DNA from: CAZSBB01 sp964605235
Lineage (GTDB): Bacteria > Planctomycetota > Phycisphaerae > Phycisphaerales > Phycisphaeraceae
NCBI GenBank assembly: GCA_964605235.1
Contig: CAZSBB010000011.1
Coordinates: forward strand, 1 to 64,000
Direction of reading: 5' to 3'
Length of the DNA: 64,000 bases
Made by a program: the position numbers and the translations under genes. Below, piece after piece: positions 24,938-33,452 of the stretch (its first letter is position 1; each line of letters starts with the position of its first letter). The notes beneath the pieces were generated by a model that worked only from the letters and a program-made list of their open reading frames with translations, did not search any database and was not told the origin of the DNA.

Positions 24938-26041
24938 ATGCCACGCCCTCAACCTGCCGCCCGCGTCGCCCTGCCGCTGTACCAGCAGATCGCCAGTGCG
25001 ATTGAGCGCCAGATCGACGCGGGGCTGTTCGCCGCCGGCCAGCGCATTTACAGCATTCGCAAAATCTGCCAGACGTTCGGCGTCGGTGATGTCACCGCCA
25101 AGCGGGCGCTGCGCCTGCTCAAGCAGCGCGGGGTGATCCAGGCCGTGGTCGGCAGCGGGGCGTATGTGCGGCAGAGCCGCAGTCGGCCGGAGGCGGCGCC
25201 GGCGCCGCGCCGGGGCAATGTGGGGCTCATCAAGTTCAGCCCGGCGCTCAAGCCGATTTTCCAATATGAGCTGGACCTGATCCAGCAGCAGTTGCAGCCG
25301 CTGGGCCATCCGCTGATCACCGCGACCGCCGCCGGCGTGGCGGAACTGCCCGGCGCGGTGGCGCATCTGCTGGACTCCGGCGTGGGCTGCCTGGTGGTGC
25401 TGCCGCTGCAGGGCAAAGGCGCCCGGAGCGCCAGCGCGCTCGCGCCGCTGCGCAACACCGGCTTACCGCTGCTGCTGCTGGAGACGCCCAGCGCCTGGGA
25501 CGATTGCGTGACGACGGACATTCCCCACGCCGCGGCGCTGCTGGTCGAACATCTGCGGCAGTTGGGGCATCAGCGCATCTGCCTGATCTCGGATTACCAA
25601 CCCAAAATCGACGGCTACCGCACGGCACTCCCGCGGCGACCGGACGGCAGCACACCTGAACACGTGGTCCGCTGCACCGCCGACCATTACCCTCAGATGG
25701 TTGAACAGGTGCAACAGGTGCTCACCGGCCGGCCCCGCCCGACGGCCATCATCGCCTGCAACGACCGCATGGCGGAGGTCGTCATCCAGCAGTGCGACCG
25801 GCTGGGCCTGCGCATTCCCAAGGACCTGAGCCTGGCGACCTTCGACGACCACCCCGCCCTGTCGGTGCAGTCGGCGGTCGCCATGACGGTGGTGCGGCAT
25901 CCTAGCCTGGAAATCGCTCAGGAGGTCGCGCGCTGGGCGCATGAACGCCTGCGCGGCCAGCCGGCGCCAGGTCATTTCCACCGGAGCATCACCGGCTCGC
26001 TGATCGTCCGCGACAGCACCGGGCCGGCGTCAGATTCCTGA
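24938..26041 (+). CDS. GntR-type winged-helix regulator with LacI-type sugar-binding domain
   Basis: 367 residues. The N-terminal GntR head is ALPLYQQIASAIERQIDAGLF...IRKICQTFGVGDVTAKRALRLLKQRGVI...GSGAYV, the full winged helix with its G-S-G wing. The LacI-like body begins near residue 85 (NVGLIKFSPALKPIF) and includes RPTAIIACNDRMAEVVIQQCDRLGLRIPKDLSLATFDD. ATG at 24938 has AGGTG 7 bp before it. Two direct GGTGCAT repeats (24913-24919, 24927-24933) surround this site. Divergent from the pseudopilin, it probably regulates that gene and itself through the site at 24820. Confidence 0.86.
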   Translation: MPRPQPAARVALPLYQQIASAIERQIDAGLFAAGQRIYSIRKICQTFGVGDVTAKRALRLLKQRGVIQAVVGSGAYVRQSRSRPEAAPAPRRGNVGLIKFSPALKPIFQYELDLIQQQLQPLGHPLITATAAGVAELPGAVAHLLDSGVGCLVVLPLQGKGARSASALAPLRNTGLPLLLLETPSAWDDCVTTDIPHAAALLVEHLRQLGHQRICLISDYQPKIDGYRTALPRRPDGSTPEHVVRCTADHYPQMVEQVQQVLTGRPRPTAIIACNDRMAEVVIQQCDRLGLRIPKDLSLATFDDHPALSVQSAVAMTVVRHPSLEIAQEVARWAHERLRGQPAPGHFHRSITGSLIVRDSTGPASDS

Positions 26042-26282
26042 TCAGTTTGGATGCGCTCCTGCACACCTCGCCCCGCGGCCACGGTGTGGGGGATCGTGTG
26101 GTCTGACCATGACACCACCTGCTCGTGCAGGGTCGGCGCATGCACTCCAGGCGTTGCTGCCGAGCGTAACTTGACCGTGTGAAATGGTTGATGCTGTCAC
26201 ATCACGCCGCCGTCTTTTGCTTACTCACCGAGCCCGTCAAACAACTCGTCCCGGCGAGAGCCCGGACAACCAACGGCGTCAG
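26042..26282. other. Intergenic sequence, no gene seen
   Basis: Between the GntR/LacI gene and the P-type ATPase promoter. No reading frame with motifs and no clear terminator hairpin are visible. The rest of this 362-bp gap is the regulated promoter described next and an 85-90 bp leader. Confidence 0.5.
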
Positions 26283-26313
26283 TTGACGATAATTGATAAT
26301 CGCTTATCATTAT
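26283..26313 (+). promoter_or_regulatory. Promoter overlapped by a Fur-family-like box (metal ATPase operon)
   Basis: TTGACG (26283-26288), 16 bp, TATCAT (26305-26310) is a good sigma-70 promoter. Its spacer and -10 contain TGATAA-TCGC-TTATCA (26294-26309) plus a further GATAAT at 26288-26293, giving the NATAAT-repeat look of Fur-family boxes (Fur, Zur, Mur). The downstream metal P-type ATPase and CobW GTPase fit a metal-responsive repressor. Which metal cannot be read from the box. Confidence 0.65.
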
Positions 26314-26403
26314 TTGGCGGGTAGGCAAAGGTTGGGATATCAGGATACGGGTCCCCCCATGCTCTCCTGATCGAATTATGGAAGACCGAGGAATGGCAAG
26401 GTC

Positions 26404-28434
26404 ATGAACACCAAGGCTAACCCTCCAGCGCTGCAGGCCGGGTTTGGGAGTCTGCCTCAGGACCAGGGGCGAACGATTGATCCGCCGCTGCTGGTTCTGC
26501 TGCTGGGGGTGGTCCTGTTGTTGTGTGCGCTGATCGCCAGGGCTCTGTTTGACACCGTGAATCACGCCACTCTGTTGGCGCTGCTGGCCGCGCTGCTGCT
26601 GGGCGCGCCCGTCGTCTATCAGGCTTTTGTGGAGCTCTTCCAGGCCGGCCGGGGATCTCACAGTTCGCACATGGAGGAACTTGTCGCCCTGGCGGTGCTC
26701 GCCTCGTTCGCGACCGGGCAATACCTGGAGGCGGCGTCGGTGGCGCTCTTTATGCGGATGGCGTCCTATGTGGAGAACCGCACGGCGCTGGGGGCGCGGC
26801 AGACCATTGAGTCACTCATCCGCATCACGCCCACCAAGGCCCGTCGCTTGACTGCCGAGGGTGAGACAGAAGTCAGCGCCAGCGTGCTGGCGCCCGGGGA
26901 TGAGGTGCGGGTGGAGCCGGGCGACAACGTGCCCTGCGACGGCGTGGTGCTGGCGGGCAGCAGCGCGGTGGATGAAAGCAGCATCACCGGCGAAGCGTTG
27001 CCCGTGGACAAGCAGCGGGATGACCGGGTCTTCGCCGGCAGCATCAATCAATCGGGCATGTTGCGCATCCGGGTGGAGAAGCCGGTGGCGGACAGCACGC
27101 TGGGTCGGGTCCAGACACTGATCCTGCAGGCGGCGAACGCCAAAACGCCCATTACCCGGATTCTCGAACAGTATGCGGGCTACTACACGCCGCTGGTCCT
27201 CTGTCTGGCGGCGGCGGTGCTGTTTTTCACCCGGGATATGGATCGAGCCATCAGTCTGCTGCTGATTTCCTGTCCCTGCGCGATCATCCTGTCGAGTCCG
27301 ACTGCGGTGGTGGCGGCGCTGAGCGCCTCGGCGCGGCTGGGGGTGCTGGTCAAGAATGTCGCCGACATTGAAACCGCCGGCCATCTAACCGCCATCGTGT
27401 TCGACAAGACCGGCACGCTGACGACCGGCAGCCTGGCGGTGACGCGGCTGGCGCCTGCGCCGGGCATTGAACCGGCGGAATTGCTGCGGTTGGCGGCTGC
27501 GGTCGAACAGCACTCGCGTCACCCCATTGCCAGGGCGGTGGTCGCCATGGCGCGGCGGGCGAACTTGGAATTGACGCCGATCGAAGCGTTTACCGAGCTT
27601 GCCGGGCGCGGCGTGCGGGGCCGGATTGACGGTCGTGAAGTGCTCGCCGGTCGGGAAGCGTGGATCCGGGAATGCGGCGTGAATATTCCGTCCACGCTGC
27701 TGGAGGATGCCGAGAGCTTGAGTGTCCTGCTGCTGGCAACGGAAGGCCGATGCGTCGGTTGGGTGGGCTTGGAGGATCAGGCGCGTTCCGGGGCTGCCGA
27801 GGTATTGAACGAACTGCAGACCCTGGGGGTGCAACAGCGTTTGATGGTGACCGGCGACCGGCGCGCGCCGGCGGAGCGCGTGGCGCAGATGCTCAATCTG
27901 ACCCAGGTGATTGCCGAAGCCCTGCCCGGAGACAAGCTGGTAACGGTGCGCCGGCTGAAAAAACGTGGGCACCGCGTGGCGGTCATCGGCGACGGGGTGA
28001 ACGACGGCCCGGCGCTGGCGGCGGCGGATCTGTCCATCGCCATGGGCGCAGCCGGTTCCGATGTCGCCGTCAACGCCGCCTCCATCGCCCTGATGAACAA
28101 CCAGCTCAACCGCCTGCCGTTCCTGATCCGACTCTCCCGCGCCACACGCTCCGTCATTCGGCAAAACATCGTCTTTGTGCTGCTCTACATCTTCGCCATG
28201 CTCGGTTTGCTGGCGGCGGGCTATGTCACACCACTGCTGGCGGCGATCGCCCACGGCCTGAGTTCCGTGGTGGTGGTCTTCAACTCGGCGCGGCTGATCC
28301 GTGTGGGCGAAGACTTGTCGCAACCCGAGCAAACCGGGGAACCGTTGACCGTTGCCGCCCCGCCCGCGCCCAGCCGCACGGGCGCGTCATCCACCGCTCC
28401 CGCGCATTTGGCGCTGGAGCACAGCGCTTCCTGA
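26404..28434 (+). CDS. P1B-type metal-translocating ATPase without HMA domain
   Basis: 676 residues, inner membrane. Motifs in order: actuator TGEALP (about 200), membrane SCPCAI (about 296), phosphorylation DKTGTLT (about 337), SRHP nucleotide site (about 373), GDGVNDGPAL (about 530). Eight membrane segments are expected. There is no N-terminal heavy-metal-associated domain; instead a short tail begins the protein. The last membrane pair reads AIAHGLSSVVVVFNSARL. The SCPC motif is common to Zn/Cd and Cu pumps, but the C-terminal region lacks the Asp of ZntA and resembles the S-S-V-x-V of copper pumps with an added His-Gly, so specificity is open. The C-terminal 40 residues are Pro/Ala-rich. 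The 45-bp gap to the CobW gene and the Fur-like box suggest a metal-stress operon. Confidence 0.88.
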   Translation: MNTKANPPALQAGFGSLPQDQGRTIDPPLLVLLLGVVLLLCALIARALFDTVNHATLLALLAALLLGAPVVYQAFVELFQAGRGSHSSHMEELVALAVLASFATGQYLEAASVALFMRMASYVENRTALGARQTIESLIRITPTKARRLTAEGETEVSASVLAPGDEVRVEPGDNVPCDGVVLAGSSAVDESSITGEALPVDKQRDDRVFAGSINQSGMLRIRVEKPVADSTLGRVQTLILQAANAKTPITRILEQYAGYYTPLVLCLAAAVLFFTRDMDRAISLLLISCPCAIILSSPTAVVAALSASARLGVLVKNVADIETAGHLTAIVFDKTGTLTTGSLAVTRLAPAPGIEPAELLRLAAAVEQHSRHPIARAVVAMARRANLELTPIEAFTELAGRGVRGRIDGREVLAGREAWIRECGVNIPSTLLEDAESLSVLLLATEGRCVGWVGLEDQARSGAAEVLNELQTLGVQQRLMVTGDRRAPAERVAQMLNLTQVIAEALPGDKLVTVRRLKKRGHRVAVIGDGVNDGPALAAADLSIAMGAAGSDVAVNAASIALMNNQLNRLPFLIRLSRATRSVIRQNIVFVLLYIFAMLGLLAAGYVTPLLAAIAHGLSSVVVVFNSARLIRVGEDLSQPEQTGEPLTVAAPPAPSRTGASSTAPAHLALEHSAS

Positions 28435-28478
28435 ATCATCCCTTTGCATCGCCGCCACGCCGGCAGGAAAGGTTGTGC

Positions 28479-29699
28479 ATGTCGCCCCGCAAACTGCCCG
28501 TTACGGTGCTGTCCGGCTTTCTGGGCGCGGGCAAGACCACGCTGCTCAACCATCTGCTCCACAATCGCCAGGGCCTGCGGGTGGCGGTGATTGTCAACGA
28601 CATGTCCGAGGTCAACATTGACGCCACGCTGGTGCGCGACGGCGGCGCTGATCTCTCCCGCACCGAGGAAAAGCTGGTGGAAATGAGCAACGGCTGCATC
28701 TGCTGCACGCTGCGCGAAGACCTGATGGTGGAAGTGGATCGGCTGGCGCGGGCCGGGCGTTTCGATTACCTGCTGATTGAAGCCACCGGCATCGCCGAGC
28801 CAATGCCCGTCGCTGCGACCTTTTCCTTCCGTGATGAGCAGGGCCGGTCGCTGAGCGATCTGGCGACCATCGACACCATGGTCACCGTGGTGGATGCCGT
28901 CAATTTCCCCCGGGACTTCGACAGCCGCCAGGAACTGCGTGAGCGTGATCTGGGCATGAGCGCCGAGGATGAGCGCAGCATCGTCGATCTGCTGACCGAT
29001 CAGATTGAGTTCGCCAACGTGATCGTCATCAACAAGTGCGATCTGGCCCAGCCCGAGGAGATTGAACGGCTCGAAGGCATTCTGCACCACCTGAACCCGG
29101 AGGCGCGCCTGCTGCGCGCCGCGCACGGCCGCGCCGAGCTGACGCAGCTCATCGGCACCGGTTTGTTCGATGAGGAGAAGGCGGCGCTCATGCCCGGCTG
29201 GATCAAGGAGCTCAACGGCGAGCATATTCCGGAGACGGAGGAATATGGCATCAGCAGTTTCGTCTATCGCCGGCGTCGTCCCTTCCACCCGCACCGGCTG
29301 ATGGACGTGATTGAACATGGCCTGATGGGCGTTGTCCGCTCCAAGGGTTACCTGTGGGTCGCCACGCGGCCGCATCTCTGCGGCGTCTGGTCGCAGGCCG
29401 GCGCTTCGCTGCGCATCAATCCCGCCGGCCAGTGGTTCGCCGCCGTTGGTCAAGAACGCTGGCCCGACGATCCGGAAACCCGGCAATGGATTGAAGACCA
29501 GTGGGATGACCAGGTGGGCGACTGCCGCCAGGAACTGGTATTCATCGGGGTGCAGATGGACCGCCCCCGCATCGAAGCAGCGCTGGATGAGGCGCTGCTC
29601 ACCGACGCGGAGTACAACGCCGGGCCGGAGCACTGGCGCGGCTTTGAGGACCCGTTGCCCCGGTGGGAACAGCCCGAACCCGCCAGCGACCCGGCGTGA
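28479..29699 (+). CDS. CobW/COG0523 family GTP-binding metal chaperone
   Basis: 406 residues. Walker A SGFLGAGKTTLLNHLL (12-27), then MSNGCICCTLREDL (about 70), whose G-C-x-C-C binds Zn2+ or another metal, LLIEATGIAEP (Walker B region) and NKCDL (about 185, guanine specificity). The C-terminal CobW_C domain includes RRRRPFHPHRLMDVI. COG0523 proteins such as ZNG1 and YeiR deliver zinc or other metals under GTP hydrolysis. The start at 28479 lies within a long upstream-open frame and was chosen for its AGGAAAGG ribosome site and the family N-terminus. It follows the P-type ATPase by 44 bp, and both are likely under the Fur-family-like promoter. Confidence 0.9.
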   Translation: MSPRKLPVTVLSGFLGAGKTTLLNHLLHNRQGLRVAVIVNDMSEVNIDATLVRDGGADLSRTEEKLVEMSNGCICCTLREDLMVEVDRLARAGRFDYLLIEATGIAEPMPVAATFSFRDEQGRSLSDLATIDTMVTVVDAVNFPRDFDSRQELRERDLGMSAEDERSIVDLLTDQIEFANVIVINKCDLAQPEEIERLEGILHHLNPEARLLRAAHGRAELTQLIGTGLFDEEKAALMPGWIKELNGEHIPETEEYGISSFVYRRRRPFHPHRLMDVIEHGLMGVVRSKGYLWVATRPHLCGVWSQAGASLRINPAGQWFAAVGQERWPDDPETRQWIEDQWDDQVGDCRQELVFIGVQMDRPRIEAALDEALLTDAEYNAGPEHWRGFEDPLPRWEQPEPASDPA

Positions 29700-29741
29700 A
29701 CAGACGATCATTGCGCCATCGGTCGGCGGCTGGTTGCCTGC

Positions 29742-31991
29742 TCAGTTCGACAACTGCTCCACCGGCACCAGCCCCGTGGGCGTGAAGACTTGCTGCCGCT
29801 GCGGCGAGCGCGGACCGAACGAGCGCGGCGACACGGTGACCCGGCCGTCGGCGTGCAGCTTGGCGCCCACCAGTTGCTGCGCCAACGCCGGCAGGAACTG
29901 CAGCGACGCGCTGATGGGGTGGTCGCCATCCTGTTTGTCCAGCGTCAGGGTGTGGCTTTCCGCCCAGGCGTCCAGGAAGCGGTCTTCGCCGGTGAGGAAG
30001 TAGCAGCGCGCCAGCAGCCGGGCGAGGTTGTTGTGATGCCAGAAGCCTGCATGCGGCAGTTGCTGCCACTGGTTGCGGTAGTAATCGAAATGCCGGCGTT
30101 CGTCGTGGAAGTAATGCTGATACGACCAGCCGCTGCCCCCGCCGTTGGGACGCTCCCAGCGTTCGCGCATCAGCCAGTCGCCATAGCGCTGCACGCAGGC
30201 GTCCAGGCGCGGCTCGGGCAGCAGTTCGAGGTAATCGAGCAAGGGATTGTTCGCCAGCAAACCCATCCATGGCTTGGCGATGTAGGCGGACCATTGATGC
30301 AGGCCGGTCCCGCCGCCCTGGTCGCCGAAGCTGCCGTCGGGACGCTGCGACTGGGCGACGTCGAGGCATCCCTGCAGCGCGATCTGGCGGAAATGCTCGA
30401 TGTTGAAATAGCGGTAGAGCATCACCGCCCCGCGCAGGAAGCAGGCGTCGCGGCCTACGCTCATGCGCGGCCAGGCGTTGCGATGCAGACGCCACGCCGC
30501 TTCGGTCACGGCTTCGGCGGTGTCGCGCAGGTAAGGATCGCCGGTTTCCAGGTACGCCAGCAGCGGCCCGGTCACGCGGCTCATCGGCAACGCATACGCG
30601 CCCAGCGTGAAGCCGTGCATGCGCCCCAGCTTGCCCGCGTGGTCCACGGCGATGTCGGTGAAGTGGTACGCCGAGCGCAGGGCGTCGTGGTAATCCACCG
30701 CCGTGCCGGTGCGGTAGGCGTAGAGCAACTGGCCGTAGGGCATGTCGCCTTCCCAGCCCGGTTCGTGGCGGCCGAATTTTTCGAACATGTCTTTGGTCAG
30801 CCCGCGCGGCACAGAGCCGTCGTCAAAGCCGTGCCGCACGATGTTGGTGGTCACCCATTCCAACTGCTCGGCGAGGAAGCTGTCCCAGTCGTTGCTGACC
30901 GGCAGTTCGCTGCGGCCGCTGAGTTCCTCGGTGACGCCATACCACCAGTAAGGCGGGAGGTAACGCACCACGCGCGGGCTGCGGTTGCCCAGGCTCAGGG
31001 TGAAGCGGACGGTGCGACTGGCGCCGCGCGGGACGCGGTGTTCGCTGGCGCGGCACAGCCAGGGGTCGCCGGTCAGTTGCAGCGGGCAGACGCCGCCGAA
31101 CAGGTCGAAGCCCTGATAGGGTTGCCAGACCAGCCAGTCTTCGTGCAGCGCCATTTCGCCGGGCATCTGCGGGGAAGCCAGCCGCGCCGCTTCGCTGACG
31201 TCGAGCTTCACCGAGCCCAGGTCCAGCGTGTTCACCGCGCCATCCCACGTGCCCAGCGGGGCGCGCGACACATCGGCGGCGCGCATGCCGACCACGGGAA
31301 TCACGTCCAGCAGATCGCAGCCTTCATCGACATAACGGCTGTTTTCATGGCGGGCGAAGACCTCGCACACGCCGTTGCCGTGCAGCCGGATGTACAGCCG
31401 CCCATACAGCCAGTTGTGTTTGTGCAGCAGCGGCGAGGAGTAGCCGAGGTACTTCTCCAGGTGCTTGCGGTCCATGTGCTGCTGGGGAATGGCGCCGCAC
31501 ATCTCGATGATCCGGCAATCCGGCTCATCGCGCACCGTCACCACCCGCGCCGCTTCCCACCAGTGCAGTTCGCCGGCGTGACGCAGACCCATGATGAGCT
31601 CGATCCAGTGCTCGCCACGCTTGAGCAGCAGGCTGTGCGACTGGGCGTAGTAGCCTTCCTGATCGACATGCCCGACCATCGGCGTGGTGACGTCGGCGGG
31701 CGTGCGCGCGTCAGCACCGGGCGTCGTGCCGTCGGCATAACCGAGGCTCAGCGTGTCGGGCGCGCTGCCCGGCGCATCGCCGCACAGCAGCAGGCGGCGC
31801 GGCATGGGATCGCTCTGGCCATGCCATTGTCCCAGCGGCAGCACCGTGGTGGGCGTGCCGTCAAGCTGCACCGCCCGCGTCGCGGCGCGCGGCCAGGGCA
31901 GCGAAGCGATCCACAACCCGGCGTCACCCGCTTCATCCACCCGCTGCAATTTCATCTGCGGCACAAACGACAGCAACCCATGAGCATCCAT
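29742..31991 (-). CDS. Uncharacterised protein, probably an alpha-toroid (six-hairpin) carbohydrate-active type
   Basis: 749 residues, no signal peptide and not recognised. Aromatic-rich. The first 350 residues look beta-sandwich-like (HSLLLKRGEHWIELIMGL..., VWQPYQGFDLFGGVCPL). From about 400 come repeated helical pairs such as YGQLLYAYRTGTAVDYHDALRSAYHF, TGPLLAYLETGDPYLRDTAEAVTEAA, GAVMLYRYFNIEHFRQIALQG and NLARLLARCYFLTGEDRFLDAW. This helical repeat pattern recalls the (alpha/alpha)6 toroids of polysaccharide lyases and GH88/105-type enzymes. QRPDGSFGDQGGGTGLHQWSAYIAKPW may be near an active site. GGAG lies 8 bp before the ATG. It converges with the CobW gene 42 bp away. Confidence 0.5.
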   Translation of the reverse strand: MDAHGLLSFVPQMKLQRVDEAGDAGLWIASLPWPRAATRAVQLDGTPTTVLPLGQWHGQSDPMPRRLLLCGDAPGSAPDTLSLGYADGTTPGADARTPADVTTPMVGHVDQEGYYAQSHSLLLKRGEHWIELIMGLRHAGELHWWEAARVVTVRDEPDCRIIEMCGAIPQQHMDRKHLEKYLGYSSPLLHKHNWLYGRLYIRLHGNGVCEVFARHENSRYVDEGCDLLDVIPVVGMRAADVSRAPLGTWDGAVNTLDLGSVKLDVSEAARLASPQMPGEMALHEDWLVWQPYQGFDLFGGVCPLQLTGDPWLCRASEHRVPRGASRTVRFTLSLGNRSPRVVRYLPPYWWYGVTEELSGRSELPVSNDWDSFLAEQLEWVTTNIVRHGFDDGSVPRGLTKDMFEKFGRHEPGWEGDMPYGQLLYAYRTGTAVDYHDALRSAYHFTDIAVDHAGKLGRMHGFTLGAYALPMSRVTGPLLAYLETGDPYLRDTAEAVTEAAWRLHRNAWPRMSVGRDACFLRGAVMLYRYFNIEHFRQIALQGCLDVAQSQRPDGSFGDQGGGTGLHQWSAYIAKPWMGLLANNPLLDYLELLPEPRLDACVQRYGDWLMRERWERPNGGGSGWSYQHYFHDERRHFDYYRNQWQQLPHAGFWHHNNLARLLARCYFLTGEDRFLDAWAESHTLTLDKQDGDHPISASLQFLPALAQQLVGAKLHADGRVTVSPRSFGPRSPQRQQVFTPTGLVPVEQLSN

Positions 31992-32123
31992 GGCTCAGGC
32001 TCCAGTGAATAAAGCGGGACATGGTACGACCGCGCTGCGCACGTGTCACGATGTATGCGCAGAAAAATGCTGGACAATGGGTCGAAAATTTGACGACTGG
32101 CGGGAGAACCGTCAGCACCGTTT

Positions 32124-32212
32124 ACGAGCCCCGACCGTGAGGGAGGGGTTGCTTTCATTGCGTCAAAACCCTGCGGCTGCGCCGCAACCCCTTGCTCACG
32201 CGCGGGGCTCGT
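32124..32212. repeat. Repeat family A hairpin element, copy A1
   Basis: The 89-bp element has left arm ACGAGCCCCGACCGTGAGGG with AGGGGTTG and right arm CAACCCCTTGCTCACG with CGCGGGGCTCGT. The arms pair, and the central 30 bp vary between copies. Other copies are at 43180-43269, 46975-47062, 49469-49635 and 56321-56410. Confidence 0.8.
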
Positions 32213-32247
32213 TGCACAAACACCAGCCGTGTTGACTTTGGGGGGGG

Positions 32248-33387
32248 TTAGAAGCCCAGGGCGCCGTCGCCGCAGGTTTCGCCGTGGTCGCGGTCGTCGT
32301 CGTGGCCGTTGAGGCCGGGGATGTGGCGATGGTGGATACGGATGATGCGGGCGAGGTATTCGCCCAGCACCGGGCCGATGGCGGCGGCGGTGTCCACCAG
32401 GTCCTGGCTGTAGGGTTCGCCGGCGTCACGGAAGAGCACGATGGCGGCGAGCGTTTCACCTTCATGCCGGCAGCTGAACGCCACCACATGGGCGTCGGCG
32501 AGATATGCGGCATCATCGCCCAGCCAGTGCGCCAAGGCGGTGTTGTCGGTGATGTGCAGCAACTCGCCGCGCTGCGCCAGCTTGGGCGCCGCCACGTCGG
32601 CAAGGTGTTGCAGGATCATGTCCGCCGGCTCGCGGGTGCAGTCGTAGTTGACATAGCCGCCCACGGTGTATTCGTCAGCGGTGGCGGGCAGGAACAGCGC
32701 GGCATTGGTCGGGCCGGCCTTCTGCAGCAGGAATTCGAGCGTCTTGCGCAGCAGCCGTTCGAGGTCCAGCTCCTGGCCGACGTAGGTGGAGAACTCGCTG
32801 GTCTGCACCACCTGCTGCATCTGCTGGGCGAGTTCCTGGTACGCGGTGACCAGGTCATTGCACAGCACGTCCACCTGCTTGGAAACTTCCTGGTGCGCCT
32901 TGTTGAGCTGGCCACAGATTTTCCGCAGGCGGGCATAGCGGCGGCGATTGCGGCGGCGGGCATGGCAGCGCGCCATGGCGAGCTTGACCGAATCATTGAG
33001 CTGGGCGAGGTCCAGCGGCTTGACGATGTAATCCGCCACGCCCACGCGAATGGCTTCGATGGCGCGTTCGAGGCTGGGCTGGCCGGTGAGCACGATGGTC
33101 TGGGTCGCGGGATGGCTGCGGCGCATTTCGCCGGCGAGGTCCATGCCGCTGCCGTCGGGCAGATGCGTGTCCACCAGCAGCAGGTCGACCGGTTGTGCTG
33201 TCAGTTGCTGGCGGGCGGCGGCGATCGAGTCGGCTTCGAGCACCTGCAGATGCTCGGCTTCGACCGCGTCGTGCATCACCTGCCGCACCCGCTGGTCCTG
33301 ATCGACCAGCAGAATCCGAAACGGGCGCTGCGCCACGGATGCGGCGGCGGCCGGTGCGGGCGAACTGGTTTGCTTCGATTGAGACAA
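32248..33387 (-). CDS. Response regulator: receiver, coiled coil, GAF-like domain
   Basis: 379 residues. The receiver domain at about 23-140 has the phosphoacceptor Asp in LLLVDTHLPDGSGMD and Thr/Lys positions in IVLTGQ and DYIVKPLD. A helical linker (about 145-215) is followed by a GAF-like sensor (about 220-350). No DNA-binding or enzymatic output domain is seen, so the output may be protein-protein. The only fitting start is TTG at 33387, supported by AGGAG 6 bp before it. It follows the HDOD-histidine kinase by 65 bp and is likely its partner. Confidence 0.8.
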   Translation of the reverse strand: MSQSKQTSSPAPAAAASVAQRPFRILLVDQDQRVRQVMHDAVEAEHLQVLEADSIAAARQQLTAQPVDLLLVDTHLPDGSGMDLAGEMRRSHPATQTIVLTGQPSLERAIEAIRVGVADYIVKPLDLAQLNDSVKLAMARCHARRRNRRRYARLRKICGQLNKAHQEVSKQVDVLCNDLVTAYQELAQQMQQVVQTSEFSTYVGQELDLERLLRKTLEFLLQKAGPTNAALFLPATADEYTVGGYVNYDCTREPADMILQHLADVAAPKLAQRGELLHITDNTALAHWLGDDAAYLADAHVVAFSCRHEGETLAAIVLFRDAGEPYSQDLVDTAAAIGPVLGEYLARIIRIHHRHIPGLNGHDDDRDHGETCGDGALGF

Positions 33388-33452
33388 CCCCGACTCCTGT
33401 CCACCCTCTCAAGGCTGGTGCGAAGTCCCCATGGACCCCGCGCGTCTCCCGC

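Noticed and set aside
26338..26347. TATCAGGATA as a third copy of the transporter/GntR operator
   Set aside because: Core matches but the arms (GGG...CGGG) do not; a 10-bp match can arise by chance.
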